The notes under the pieces: generated by a model
Databases searched by the model: none
Told to the model about the DNA's origin: nothing
The model's input: the letters and a program-made list of their open reading frames with translations, nothing else
NCBI GenBank assembly: GCA_046350095.1
Contig: JAXMBA010000002.1
Span: 2,232,001-2,296,000 of the forward strand
Length of the DNA: 64,000 nt
Source of the DNA: Urbifossiella sp046350095
GTDB taxonomy: Bacteria; Planctomycetota; Planctomycetia; Gemmatales; Gemmataceae
Direction: 5' to 3'
Position numbers and translations under genes: made by a program
Part shown: piece by piece, positions 51,369 to 60,281 of the stretch
How positions within the stretch are numbered: position 1 is the stretch's first letter
How the letters are laid out: every line of letters starts with the position of its first letter

Positions 51369-51371
51369 AAG

Positions 51372-52631
51372 TCAATTCACGCGCCGCAGTAACTCCCCCA
51401 GCACGTCGCCGTCGCTCGGGTAGTCGGTCGGCAGGATGACCCGCAGTGGGATCGGCACCTCGTCCATGCGGTACGCGGTGCCGGGGCGGTGGACGCCGTA
51501 CACGGCCGTCGTGAACTGCACCGCGGGGCGCAAGTCGGTGTCGGCGTCCGGCGCGTCCAGCAGGATAACCGGGACGCGCTCCAGCTGCGCCCGCGCCGCC
51601 GGCGGCAGGTCGGCGACCGTCTCGCCGCCGACGACCAGGCACACGTCCACCTCGCCGCGAGCCAGCAGGTCGGGGCCGGTGAACTCGCCGGGGTTGTAGC
51701 GCGGGTAGCCGCGGGCCAGGTTCACGCCGAACGGGTAGCCGGTCTGCCACGCCAGCACCGAGTCGGCCCCGGCCACGTCGCCAAACCGCCGCATCCGTCG
51801 GGCGTAAAACCGCGTGTGCGCGTTCAGGTCGGTGACGAGTTGCAGCAGCGCCTCGACCGTGCGGTGCGCCAGCGGCTCGCGGGTGATGCCGCCGCCGAAG
51901 AAGACGATGCCGGACCGGCAGCCCTTCATCCGCCGCGCCAGTTCGGCCCATGGCTCGGGGGCGGCTGGGCCCGCGGGTTCGATCCCCTTCACCAGCAGGC
52001 GCAGCTGCCACAGCGCCTCCCAATGGCGGCCGGGCTCGACCCGGATGAACAGGTCCGCCAGCTTCACCGTCTCCGTCTCGCGGTCGTCCACGACGACGAC
52101 GTAGCGGTCGCGGCGGCCGCCGGGGACGAACCGCCCCACGGGGTCGGCCGAGTAGCGCTCCAGGTGCCGCGGGTGCGTCACCGCCGGGTTCGAGCCCCAG
52201 AAGATCACCAGGTCGGCCCGGTTCCGCACCTCGCCGAGCGTACACGTCGATTCGCCCACCTGCTGCAGTGCCATCAGCGACGGCGCGTGCCCCGTGCTGG
52301 CGGTGGTGTCGATGGTGGCGCCGATTCGGTCGGCCAGCGCCGTCGCGGCGCGCTGCCCTTCGGTGGTGCTGCGCGACAGGCCGTAGATCAGCGGGGCGCG
52401 CGACTCGCGCAGCAACTCGGTAGCACGCGCGAACGCGGCGTCCGGCTCGACGGCGACGCCGTTCACGAGCGCGGCCGGCGGGCGGTGAGTGTTCTGGGCG
52501 CGGAGCCACGGGTCGGACAACGCGCACGTCCCGGTGGCGGCGACGACGCGGCCGGCTTCCACGGTGACGGCGAGGTCGTCGCACACGCACCCGCACACGG
52601 TGCAGGCCACGTCGCGGAAGGTCTCGGGCAT
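51372..52631 (-). CDS. Second FwdB/FhcB paralog lacking the metal-ligand residue
   Basis: 419 residues. C10-x2-C13-x3-C17 and C36 (in G-T-C-A-L-S-D) match the [4Fe-4S] site of FwdB. At the ligand position it reads S-T-G114-H-A-P-S, so the Cys/Sec is replaced by Gly. The rest follows FwdB closely (C-T-L-G-E-V-R-N-R-A-D-L-V-I-F-W-G-S-N-P). It thus resembles methylotroph FhcB-type subunits rather than an active CO2 reductase. It is not with the other fwd genes. The NHL gene lies 14 bases upstream and may be co-transcribed. Confidence 0.87.
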   Translation of the reverse strand: MPETFRDVACTVCGCVCDDLAVTVEAGRVVAATGTCALSDPWLRAQNTHRPPAALVNGVAVEPDAAFARATELLRESRAPLIYGLSRSTTEGQRAATALADRIGATIDTTASTGHAPSLMALQQVGESTCTLGEVRNRADLVIFWGSNPAVTHPRHLERYSADPVGRFVPGGRRDRYVVVVDDRETETVKLADLFIRVEPGRHWEALWQLRLLVKGIEPAGPAAPEPWAELARRMKGCRSGIVFFGGGITREPLAHRTVEALLQLVTDLNAHTRFYARRMRRFGDVAGADSVLAWQTGYPFGVNLARGYPRYNPGEFTGPDLLARGEVDVCLVVGGETVADLPPAARAQLERVPVILLDAPDADTDLRPAVQFTTAVYGVHRPGTAYRMDEVPIPLRVILPTDYPSDGDVLGELLRRVN

Positions 52632-52645
52632 CGGCTCGTCGGGGG

Positions 52646-53656
52646 TTACGGGGCGGGGACGGAGAACTTCTGCACCCGCTGGTTGCCGGCGTCGGCGACG
52701 TACAGGAAGCCGCGGCGGTCGAACGCCATGCCGTGCGGCCGGGCCAGTTCGCCGGGCTTCTTACCCGATTCGGTGATGCCGAACAGGTACTTCCCGCCGG
52801 CGGTGAACGCCTGCACGCGGTCGTTCAGGCTGCTCACCCACACGCGGTCGTGCCTGTCCACGGCGACGGCGACCGGGCCGAAGGCGTTCTTCGAGTTCCC
52901 GAAGGTGTACGCCCCGAACCCGCCGGGGCCGTCGCCGGCGTCGACCCACGCGGCGAGCGGCATGCCGTCGGCCGTCAGCTTCTGGATACGGCCCGGGGCG
53001 CCCTCGGTGGCGTAGAACCGGCCGCCGCCGTCTCGCGCCAGGAAGTGCGGCCCGCCGAACCGCGACCCCGCCGATTCGTTGCCGCCGAACTTCCCCGGCT
53101 CGGTCCCGTGCCCGCCCCACTGGCCCAGGTACTTTCCCGCGGCTGTGAACCACTGCACGCGGTGGTTCCCTTGGTCGGCGACGTACACGGTGCCGTCCGC
53201 GAGCAGCACCAGCCCGCCCGGCTGGCTCAGCTCGCCGTCGCCCTTCCCCTTCTTCCCGATCGTGCGGAGCAGCTTTCCGTCCGGCGTGTAGGCGGCGACC
53301 TTGTGCTGCTGCATGAACGACAGGTAGATGGTGCCGTCGGCCGCGACCGCGACGCCGCCCGCCTGCGTGCTCTTCCGCTTCGGCTCGTCCCACGGCAGGT
53401 CGAACCCGCCAAGGTGCTTGCCGTCGGTGGTGAACCGCTGAACGCGGGCATTGTTCAGGTCCGTGACGACCACCTCGTCGGCCGCGGTGACAGCGAGGCC
53501 GATCGGGGAGTAGAACTCTCCCGGTCCGGCCCCCTTCTTCCCCCAGGCGAGGACGAACGTCGGCCCGCGCGGCTCGGCGCCGGGGCCAGCGCCGCCGGTG
53601 AGCACGGCGAGCGCGGCCGCCAGGCCGGCGGCGACGGCACGAACGGGCGTGGTCAC
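52646..53656 (-). CDS. NHL-repeat beta-propeller secreted protein
   Basis: 336 residues from the GTG at 53656 with GGAG eight bases upstream. A signal peptide covers residues 1-25. Six or so NHL blades follow, for example F-Y-S-P-I-G-L-A-V, V-Y-V-A-D-Q-G-N-H-R-V-Q-W-F and F-L-Y-V-A-D-A-G-N-Q-R-V-Q-K-F. Such propellers bind proteins or ligands outside the cytosol. No catalytic residues are evident. Its stop is 14 bases from the FwdB-like start. Confidence 0.85.
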   Translation of the reverse strand: MTTPVRAVAAGLAAALAVLTGGAGPGAEPRGPTFVLAWGKKGAGPGEFYSPIGLAVTAADEVVVTDLNNARVQRFTTDGKHLGGFDLPWDEPKRKSTQAGGVAVAADGTIYLSFMQQHKVAAYTPDGKLLRTIGKKGKGDGELSQPGGLVLLADGTVYVADQGNHRVQWFTAAGKYLGQWGGHGTEPGKFGGNESAGSRFGGPHFLARDGGGRFYATEGAPGRIQKLTADGMPLAAWVDAGDGPGGFGAYTFGNSKNAFGPVAVAVDRHDRVWVSSLNDRVQAFTAGGKYLFGITESGKKPGELARPHGMAFDRRGFLYVADAGNQRVQKFSVPAP

Positions 53657-53710
53657 GTGAGAAGCTCCGCGGGCGGGTGGAATCACTGTACCCGCCGCCG
53701 ACCACGCGGG

Positions 53711-55864
53711 TCAGTCCAGCGCTGTGCTCCGAACCACGAGGCCGAGGACCTCGCCGTCGCGCAGGAACGCGGGCTCCGCCCGCAACAACTCTCGCCGGGC
53801 GGCCTCCGGGTCCGGGTGGGGCTTCGGGTTCTCCAGAGTCGTGGCCATCCCGAGTGAGGTGCCCTGGTCAGCCCAGACCGAGTACGTGACGCGGACGGTG
53901 TTGGTGAACTCGATCCGGTTCCGCCGCCACCGCGGGTGGGGGGCGAGCATCAGGCGTGTGCCGGCCCGGAGTTCGGGGAGGTAGTAGTAGTGGGTCGCCC
54001 GCTCGCCCCACGGGTTCTCGGCGACGAGTTCGACGACGGCCCGGGTCAGGTCGCGGTCGGCCGCCCGGAGGCCGTAGTGGTTGAGCCGGCCGCGCGTCCC
54101 TCCGGTCTGCCACCCGCCCTCAACGGTCACCAGCGGCGCCCCGGCGGCGGGGCCGGCGGTGAGTTTCGCGAGCGGGACCAGCCGGTCCTGCCACAACGCG
54201 GCAGCCCGGTCGGCGGCGGCCATGTCCGCGTACGCCAGCCGGGTGGTCAGGGCGGCCGCGTCGGCCACCCGCTCGAACAACCGCTGGTTGTCGGCCGCCT
54301 CCACCAGTTTGAGCAACCGGGCTCGACTCTCCGGCGACAGCGGCGGGTCGTCGCGGTCGGCCCCCGCGCGGTCGCGGTCCCGCGCCTCGATGAACTCCCG
54401 GGCCCGGGCGTGCCAGTTCCCGAGGTAAGCGCCGAACTGGGTGAACGACGCGTCCGGGGTGTTGCCGAACCGGGAGTTGACGAGCCCGAGCCGATACCGC
54501 TCGCGGAACAGCATCCGCCCCTCCCGGGCAGCCGCGCGGAGGTACGGGTCGTGGGCGGTCGCCAACTGGTCGAACCGGGTCTGGAGGGCGGAGGCGGCGG
54601 CCTCGAACCCGCGGCCGGACGACAGTGTCATCCCCCGGCTCGGGAGGTACAGCCGCTCCGGGAGCGGGGACAGGGTCTCGCCGTCCGCGGCGTAGTACGG
54701 AAAGGACACGAGGCGGCCGAGGGCGGCCCACACCGCCTCCGGGTCGGCCGGGTCGATCGGCCCGGTGTCCTCGGCCAACTCCTGGAAGGCGGTGCCTCCC
54801 CCGCCCCAGTAGATCAGGCTGCTCCGAGTCTCGTCGGTGGACGGGTCGAAGGTGGCGGACGACCCCGGGAAGGACGGGCTGGTGTAGACCAGGCGGCCGT
54901 CGCCGGGCCGGAACACCAGTTCCGTGCCGTCCGGCCAGGGGGCACGGTGCTTGGACCGGATGCGGACGGTCATCCGGAGGGCACCGCCCTCGAACCGGAC
55001 GCCCGTCCCGTCGAAGATCGGGGCAGGCTGGAACCCGCGAGCCCCCTGAATACAGCCCATCACCTTCCAGTCGCCGGTCCGCCGGTCGACCCCGATAAGC
55101 CAGAACTCGCGGGCCGCCGGCCGGACCCCCTGGGCGGGGATCCACGTCCGCCCCCAGAAGCCGATCAGGTCCGCGTGCCGGGCCTCCTTCAGTTCCGCAC
55201 GGAGCGGCCCGACACGGGCGGCCGGGGCGCCGGCGCGCTCGTACCCGGCGACGGCGTCGTCGAGAACGGCCGCGAACTCTTCGCCGGCCTTGCGCCGCTC
55301 GGCTGTGTTCGTACCCGCCCGCGCGACCGCGGCTCGGTGTGCAGCCCGGGCGGAGGCGACCCGCTCGCCGAGCGGGTCGGCCGGGGCCGGGCGGAGCGGC
55401 GGCAGCGGTGGGGGCGGTTCGGGCGGGGGAGTGCCGCCCGGGGGCGGCGGGGCGGGAGTGGTCGGTGCAGGGTCAGGCAAAACCGGGGGGTGCGGGTCGT
55501 CGGGGTTCGGGGCGACAGGCGCGGCCGGGGTCTCGGGTCCGACCTCAACGGCGTCGGCCGGCGGGCGCTGGGGTCGGTTGCGGGTAGCCAGCAGCCAGGA
55601 GCCCCCGGCCACGCCCACGGCCAGGAGTCCCAGGCCCAGAACGACGGCGGCCGCCCGGAGCCACCGGCCGACTCGACCCGGAGCGGGTTCGGCCGTGGGC
55701 GGGAGGGCGGGGGCGTCGTCGAGGTCGTAGGGGACCACAACCGTGGCAACGCAGTTCTTGGCCGGGCAACGGATCTGCGACCCGGCCCGGTCCGCCGCGG
55801 CGCCCAACGTCTTTCCGCAGGCGGGGCACTTGAAGCGTACGATGCGTTCCACCTGCGTCCCCAT
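53711..55864 (-). CDS. Zinc-ribbon membrane protein of unknown function
   Basis: 717 residues from the ATG at 55864; a GTG at 55900 is also possible. It starts with a zinc ribbon (C-P-A-C-G-K-T-L ... C-P-A-K-N-C), then one membrane segment near residues 75-95 (A-A-V-V-L-G-L-G-L-L-A-V-G-V-A), and a long proline-rich linker. A large extracytoplasmic C-terminal part of about 530 residues follows with no family I recognise. The layout resembles the protein at 594. It lies between the NHL gene and holB with its own spacing of about 100 bases on the holB side. Confidence 0.7.
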   Translation of the reverse strand: MGTQVERIVRFKCPACGKTLGAAADRAGSQIRCPAKNCVATVVVPYDLDDAPALPPTAEPAPGRVGRWLRAAAVVLGLGLLAVGVAGGSWLLATRNRPQRPPADAVEVGPETPAAPVAPNPDDPHPPVLPDPAPTTPAPPPPGGTPPPEPPPPLPPLRPAPADPLGERVASARAAHRAAVARAGTNTAERRKAGEEFAAVLDDAVAGYERAGAPAARVGPLRAELKEARHADLIGFWGRTWIPAQGVRPAAREFWLIGVDRRTGDWKVMGCIQGARGFQPAPIFDGTGVRFEGGALRMTVRIRSKHRAPWPDGTELVFRPGDGRLVYTSPSFPGSSATFDPSTDETRSSLIYWGGGGTAFQELAEDTGPIDPADPEAVWAALGRLVSFPYYAADGETLSPLPERLYLPSRGMTLSSGRGFEAAASALQTRFDQLATAHDPYLRAAAREGRMLFRERYRLGLVNSRFGNTPDASFTQFGAYLGNWHARAREFIEARDRDRAGADRDDPPLSPESRARLLKLVEAADNQRLFERVADAAALTTRLAYADMAAADRAAALWQDRLVPLAKLTAGPAAGAPLVTVEGGWQTGGTRGRLNHYGLRAADRDLTRAVVELVAENPWGERATHYYYLPELRAGTRLMLAPHPRWRRNRIEFTNTVRVTYSVWADQGTSLGMATTLENPKPHPDPEAARRELLRAEPAFLRDGEVLGLVVRSTALD

Positions 55865-55965
55865 CCGAAGCGGCAGACTGAATCGGTCGGACCCGGACAC
55901 ACCTTATCCGTCCGACGCCGACCCGTCAATTTGGTCAGGCCCAACGCCCGCAGCGGCTCCGGCGC

Positions 55966-56991
55966 TCACCGCGCCACCGCTGGGGCGGGCGGACGTGTGA
56001 ACTGCTCCAACACCGCCTCAACGATCAGGATCAGCTGTACCCGGCGGCTCACGTTCGCGTCCGCCTCCACGCACCGATCGATCAGTTCCAGTAGCCGATC
56101 CGGGCCGACGCGCCGGGCGAACGCCGCCAGTCGGTCGGCCTCAGCCGCGTCCAGGTCGTGGTCGTCGGCGCCGACGCTGAACCGCAGCGCGTGCCGCACC
56201 GCCTCCACCAGGAAGCCGACGGCCAGCGACGCCCGCAGCCGCTGGGCGGCGGTGTCCTTACCGGCGTCCTCGTGGAACGCCTGCCACGCCTCGGAGAGTG
56301 CCGAGAAGTTCGGCCGAGGCGCCGTCACCCCTTCAACGAGCGTTTTGCGCAGCTCCCACACCGCGGGGTCGGCCAGCGCCAGCGCCCGGCCCGCGCTCCC
56401 GCCGCCGAGCCGCACGAGGCGGTCGAGCTGGTCCGCCGCCACGCCCTCGGCTTCGAGCACGGCACGCAGGTCGGCGGCGGCGAGCGGTGCGAACCGAACC
56501 ACCTGGCAGCGCGAGAGTATCGTCGGCAACTGCTGATCGGTGCCGGTGGCGAGGAGGAGCAGGAGCGAGGCGGGGGCGGGTTCTTCGAGTGTCTTCAGGA
56601 AGCTGTTCGCCGACTCCTCGTTGAAGTCGTCGGCGTCCAGCACGATTCCGACCTTGCGGCGGCCGCGGGCGGGCTTGAGCGCCATGCGGGTGCAGAACTC
56701 GCGCATGGCCTCGACCGGCAGTTCGTGCTTGCCTTCGGGCGTGGCCAGCGTGAGCACGTCGGGGTGGGTGCCGGCCGCCACCTGGGCGCAGCTCGGGCAA
56801 TGGTCGCAGGCGGCCAGGGGGGCGGGCGGCTTCTCGCACAACAGCGCCTTGGCCAGTTCGGTGGCGAACAGTCGCTTGCCGACGCCGTCGGGGCCGACGA
56901 GCAGGTACGCCTGCCCGAGGCGGCCGCGGTCGGCGGCGGAGCGGAAGGCGGCGAGCGCGGCCGACTGGCCGCGGAGGCGGGACCAGGACAT
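55966..56991 (-). CDS. holB: DNA polymerase III delta-prime subunit
   Basis: 341 residues. Walker A G-P-D-G-V-G-K-R at 33-40, a zinc cluster with C52, C62, C65 and C68 (C-D-H-C-P-S-C), and F-L-K-T-L-E-E-P, the sensor block of the clamp-loader family. Delta-prime is the rigid arm of the loader that opens the beta clamp during replication. Length is typical. The C-terminal part binds the other subunits and is less conserved. Confidence 0.9.
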   Translation of the reverse strand: MSWSRLRGQSAALAAFRSAADRGRLGQAYLLVGPDGVGKRLFATELAKALLCEKPPAPLAACDHCPSCAQVAAGTHPDVLTLATPEGKHELPVEAMREFCTRMALKPARGRRKVGIVLDADDFNEESANSFLKTLEEPAPASLLLLLATGTDQQLPTILSRCQVVRFAPLAAADLRAVLEAEGVAADQLDRLVRLGGGSAGRALALADPAVWELRKTLVEGVTAPRPNFSALSEAWQAFHEDAGKDTAAQRLRASLAVGFLVEAVRHALRFSVGADDHDLDAAEADRLAAFARRVGPDRLLELIDRCVEADANVSRRVQLILIVEAVLEQFTRPPAPAVAR

Positions 56992-57120
56992 GCATTCCCT
57001 GCGTGGTCAGGGCTCCCACGGCCCCAGACGGTACCTCCCCTTATCGTAGCGTCGCGCCCGCGGTTGTCCGCGACGCCAGCCGCTCCCGTATACCAACGGA
57101 AACCTGCCGAGGTTCCCGCC

Positions 57121-58014
57121 ATGACGCGCTCGCTCTCCCTGGCGATTCTGCTAGCCGCGCACCCGGCCCGCGCCGCCGAGCCGCCCCCGAAACTGTTCGA
57201 CCAACCCAACCTGGTCGCGTGGTGCATCGTCCCGTTCGACGCGAAGAAGCGCGGCCCCGAGGAGCGGGTCGCCATGCTGAAGCAGCTCGGGTTCACCAAG
57301 TACGCCTACGACTGGCGGGCCGAGCACCTCCCCACCTTCGACCGCGAGGTCGGCCTGCTGAAGCAGCACAACATCGAACTCACCGCGGTGTGGTTCCCCG
57401 CCGCGCTCAACGCCGACGCGCGGGCGCTGCTCGACGTGATCGCCAGGCACAAGGTCACGCCGCAACTGTGGGTGACGATGGGCGACCCCGGTGGCGCCGA
57501 CCAGGCCGCGAAGGTCGCCAACGCCGCGAAGGTGATCCGCCCGATCGCCGACGAGGCCGCGAAGCTCGGCTGCAAGGTCGCGCTGTACAACCACGGGGGC
57601 TGGTTCGGCGAGCCCGCCAATCAGGTCGCGGTCGTCGAATCCCTCAAGCTGCCGAACGTCGGCGTCGTCTACAACCTGCACCACGGCCACGACCACCTGC
57701 CGCGCTTCCCCGAGCACCTCGCCGCGATGCGGCCGCACCTGCTGGCACTGAACCTGAACGGGATGCTGCCCGACGGTGAAAAGCTGGGCAAGAAGATTCT
57801 TCCACTCGGCGTCGGAACTCTCGATCTGAAGCTGCTCCGCGACATCGCCGCGAGCGGCTACACCGGCCCGATCGGCATCCTCGGCCACACCCAGGACGAC
57901 GCCGAGGCCCGGCTGCGCGACAACCTCGACGGTCTGGCGTGGCTGCGGCCGCAGCTCGCCGGCACGCCCGCGGGGCCGCGGCCGGCGTACCGCACGCACC
58001 CGGGTCGGCCGTAA
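57121..58014 (+). CDS. Secreted TIM-barrel protein (xylose isomerase-like AP-endonuclease fold)
   Basis: 297 residues, signal peptide in residues 1-19 (ends H-P-A-R-A-A-E). Body matches sugar-phosphate isomerase/epimerase-like TIM barrels (PF01261): V-A-L-Y-N-H-G-G-W-F-G-E, V-G-V-V-Y-N-L-H-H-G-H-D-H, and L-L-A-L-N-L-N-G. Several His and Asp residues could bind a metal. Members act on sugars or are inactive binding proteins. A secreted form is common in planctomycetes. No operon partner is evident. Confidence 0.8.
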   Translation: MTRSLSLAILLAAHPARAAEPPPKLFDQPNLVAWCIVPFDAKKRGPEERVAMLKQLGFTKYAYDWRAEHLPTFDREVGLLKQHNIELTAVWFPAALNADARALLDVIARHKVTPQLWVTMGDPGGADQAAKVANAAKVIRPIADEAAKLGCKVALYNHGGWFGEPANQVAVVESLKLPNVGVVYNLHHGHDHLPRFPEHLAAMRPHLLALNLNGMLPDGEKLGKKILPLGVGTLDLKLLRDIAASGYTGPIGILGHTQDDAEARLRDNLDGLAWLRPQLAGTPAGPRPAYRTHPGRP

Positions 58015-58166
58015 GGTTTACCCCGCCCGCACCACCCGCCCGCGGAAGTGCTACGCGGCGTGGTTCCGACCCGTCGGCGCGCTGCGGGGCACGGGGGCGG
58101 GGCGGTAGAGTGACGCTCCCGGGACGGGGCGCGGGGGCGCCTCGCCGCGGGAACGGGGGCGACGCC

Positions 58167-58364
58167 ATGACCACGCAGGTGGAACAGCTGCCGGCCGACG
58201 TGTTTGCCGGCGTGTGGAACAACAGCGGCTCGCTCGACGAGGCCGCGACGAAGGTGAAAGAGATGGTCGGCGGCCGCGCCCCGCGGTGGGCGGTGCTGGC
58301 GCGGGCCACGGCGATGCGGAAGGCGGGGGCAGACCTGAAGCGGTTCCCGATCGGCGACAAGTAA
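58167..58364 (+). CDS. Small hypothetical protein upstream of upp
   Basis: 65 residues, unrecognised. It is soluble, with a helix-loop-helix look in the middle (S-L-D-E-A-A-T-K-V-K-E-M) and a basic tail. The stop is 11 bases before the upp start, which suggests co-transcription. Confidence 0.6.
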   Translation: MTTQVEQLPADVFAGVWNNSGSLDEAATKVKEMVGGRAPRWAVLARATAMRKAGADLKRFPIGDK

Positions 58365-58375
58365 GGGGGACGGCG

Positions 58376-59002
58376 ATGGCGTTGGTCCACGTCTCGGCGC
58401 ACCCGCTGGTCCGGCACAAGGTGGCCCGGCTCCGCGCCGCCGACACCAGGCCGCCGGAGTTCCGCGACCTCGTCGCCGCCATCTCGCGCGTCCTGTTCCT
58501 CGAAGCGACGGCCGACCTGCCGCTGCGGGCGGTGCCGGTCCGCACGCCGCTGGCCGACACCACCGGCGAAGAGATCGCCGCCCGCGTCGGGCTGGTGCCG
58601 GTGCTGCGGGCCGGGCTCGGCATGGCCGACGCCATGCTCCAGGCGCTGCCCGAAGCGAGTGTGTGGCACCTCGGCCTGTACCGCGACCACGCCACGCTCA
58701 AGCCGGTGACGTACTACAACAAGCTCCCCGCGCAGCCGGACATGGACGTGGCGCTGGTGCTCGACCCGATGCTCGCCACCGGCGGCAGCGCCATCGCGGC
58801 CATCGACATCCTGAAGAAGGCCGGCACCGCGAAGGTCGTGTTCGTCGGGCTGATCGCCGCCCCGGAGGGGATCGCGGCGCTCGTCGCGGCCCACCCGGAC
58901 GTGCCGCTGTACCTCGCCGCGAGGGACGAAAGGCTCAACGACATCGGCTACATCGTGCCGGGGCTAGGCGACGCGGGCGACAGGCAGTTCGGGACTCGCT
59001 AA
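58376..59002 (+). CDS. upp: Uracil phosphoribosyltransferase
   Basis: 208 residues, the usual length. It makes UMP from uracil and PRPP in pyrimidine salvage. The PRPP loop is L-V-L-D-P-M-L-A-T-G-G-S-A, the uracil site L-N-D-I-G-Y-I-V-P-G-L-G-D-A-G-D near the end, and V-P-V-L-R-A-G-L-G-M at about 80. A short gene precedes it on the same strand. A c-di-GMP-I riboswitch candidate on the opposite strand points at its 3' end. Confidence 0.95.
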   Translation: MALVHVSAHPLVRHKVARLRAADTRPPEFRDLVAAISRVLFLEATADLPLRAVPVRTPLADTTGEEIAARVGLVPVLRAGLGMADAMLQALPEASVWHLGLYRDHATLKPVTYYNKLPAQPDMDVALVLDPMLATGGSAIAAIDILKKAGTAKVVFVGLIAAPEGIAALVAAHPDVPLYLAARDERLNDIGYIVPGLGDAGDRQFGTR

Positions 59003-59429
59003 GAGATGGAGGAGCGGGTCGGCCCGGCGGGCCGGCGTGAGCCGGTCCGGGGGTGCAACAGGACACGCCGACGTTGCCGCCGCGCGACCCGGGGATGAAC
59101 GGGGTTTGCACCACGTCAGCCCTTCGGCAGCCAGGCGACCTCCAACCCAATGGTGGGGGGAGTTGGAGGCCCGTAGCTTTGCGCCCCCGCCTCGCGACGG
59201 GTTAGCCCTTTCGAGGATGAAAGGTGTTGGCGCCCCCGGTCCCGCCGGGGCCGACCCCGGCCGTGCAGCCAAAACCCGCACGGCCGTTCGCTACCTGTAC
59301 TTAGAACCGTTTCTCACGCGCCGCCGAGAATTCACCCGAAATCACGCTCGGAGCGAAATTCTTGTTTCCGCCGGGTGTGCCACCGGGTCGCGGAAACAAG
59401 TCACTCCGTCGCACCGAACAGCGTTCGAC
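59003..59429. other. Intergenic region with riboswitch candidate
   Basis: About 430 bases between upp and the SirB1 gene without a convincing protein gene. It holds a c-di-GMP-I-like aptamer on the minus strand (about 59110-59228) and GC hairpins close to upp. I see nothing else clear. Confidence 0.6.
59110..59228 (-). ncRNA. Cyclic-di-GMP-I (GEMM-I) riboswitch candidate, orphan
   Basis: Minus-strand reading gives AAAGGGCTAACC, then a stem CCCGTC/GGCGGG closed by GCGA (a GNRA tetraloop), then GGCGCAAAGCTACGGGCCT. About 25 bases later comes GGAGGTCGCCTGGCTGCCGA. This order and spacing match the GEMM-I consensus (AGGGCAAACC, GNRA-capped P1b, GACGCAAAGC, then the 3' GGTAGC...GCCGA segment). The usual ligand is c-di-GMP. 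No convincing gene follows on this strand; the aptamer reads towards the 3' end of upp. Confidence 0.7.
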
Positions 59430-60254
59430 CTAGTTCCACATCGCCACCTCGCGCAGCGCCTGCGACAGAAACCCGCCCACCGTCTCGACATCGGACGCGC
59501 CCGGCGCCGCGGCGAGGTACGCCCTCAGGTGCGGTACGGCCCGACCCGGCCGACCGGCGTGGATCAGGCACACGCCCAGATCCCGCCGCTGATCCGCGTC
59601 CTTCGGAAGGAGCGACACCAGTCGCTCCGTCGTGCGGGCGGCGCGGGCGAAGTCGGCCGTCTTCAGATAGACGCTTTTGAGATTGGTTAACAGCCGCACG
59701 GCCACGGCGGCGGTCGGGGCGGCGGCCATCGCCTCGGGCGTGAGCTCGAACGGCCGACCGGTCGCCTCCTCCACCAGTTTCGCGCAGTCGCCAGCGTCGA
59801 GGAACCGGCCGGCGTGGAAGGGATCGAAGAACACCGCCGCGCCGTCCTCCCCCACCACCTTCGCCACGAAGTGCCCCGGCAGGCCGACGCCCTCCACAGT
59901 CAGGCCGGCGCGCGTGCCCACGGCCGCGGCCACCAGCGACAGCGTGATCGGCAGGCCGAGTTTGCGGTCGAGCACGTCGTTCAGATAGCTGTTCCGCGGG
60001 TCGTAGTAGTCGGCCTGGTTGCCGGCGAACTCCTCGTCGGCGAACAGGAGGTCCGTGAGCGCGACGGCGTCGGCGGTGAGGCGGCCGGTGAGCCGCTGGG
60101 CGAGGCGGTCGGCCAGGTCGTCGAGGCGGGCGAGGTAGACGGCCGGGTCGAGGTCGGGGTACTCGTCGCGGGCCAGATGAAGCGCGAGTTCGGCCAGGTC
60201 CGCGGGGTGGTGCGGGTCGGCGGCGAGGGCCGCGAGGGTGGCGGGGAGGTCCAT
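59430..60254 (-). CDS. SirB1 / transglutaminase-like protein with TPR
   Basis: 274 residues. The SirB1 transglutaminase-like block is visible as Y-Y-D-P-R-N-S-Y-L-N-D-V-L-D-R-K-L-G-L-P-I-T-L-S-L-V, followed by V-G-L-P-G-H-F-V-A-K and F-F-D-P-F-H-A-G. The normal catalytic Cys is not obvious, so it may be non-catalytic. Residues 195-260 form TPR-like helices. Role unknown; it is widespread in bacteria. Confidence 0.83.
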   Translation of the reverse strand: MDLPATLAALAADPHHPADLAELALHLARDEYPDLDPAVYLARLDDLADRLAQRLTGRLTADAVALTDLLFADEEFAGNQADYYDPRNSYLNDVLDRKLGLPITLSLVAAAVGTRAGLTVEGVGLPGHFVAKVVGEDGAAVFFDPFHAGRFLDAGDCAKLVEEATGRPFELTPEAMAAAPTAAVAVRLLTNLKSVYLKTADFARAARTTERLVSLLPKDADQRRDLGVCLIHAGRPGRAVPHLRAYLAAAPGASDVETVGGFLSQALREVAMWN

Positions 60255-60281
60255 GCCGGCATCATACGCCGCGGGCTCGCC

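Noticed and set aside
58935..59281. Short minus-strand frames downstream of the c-di-GMP riboswitch as its target gene
   Set aside because: Products are low-complexity Ala/Pro/Arg chains overlapping upp and the aptamer itself, with no recognisable motif or ribosome-binding site.
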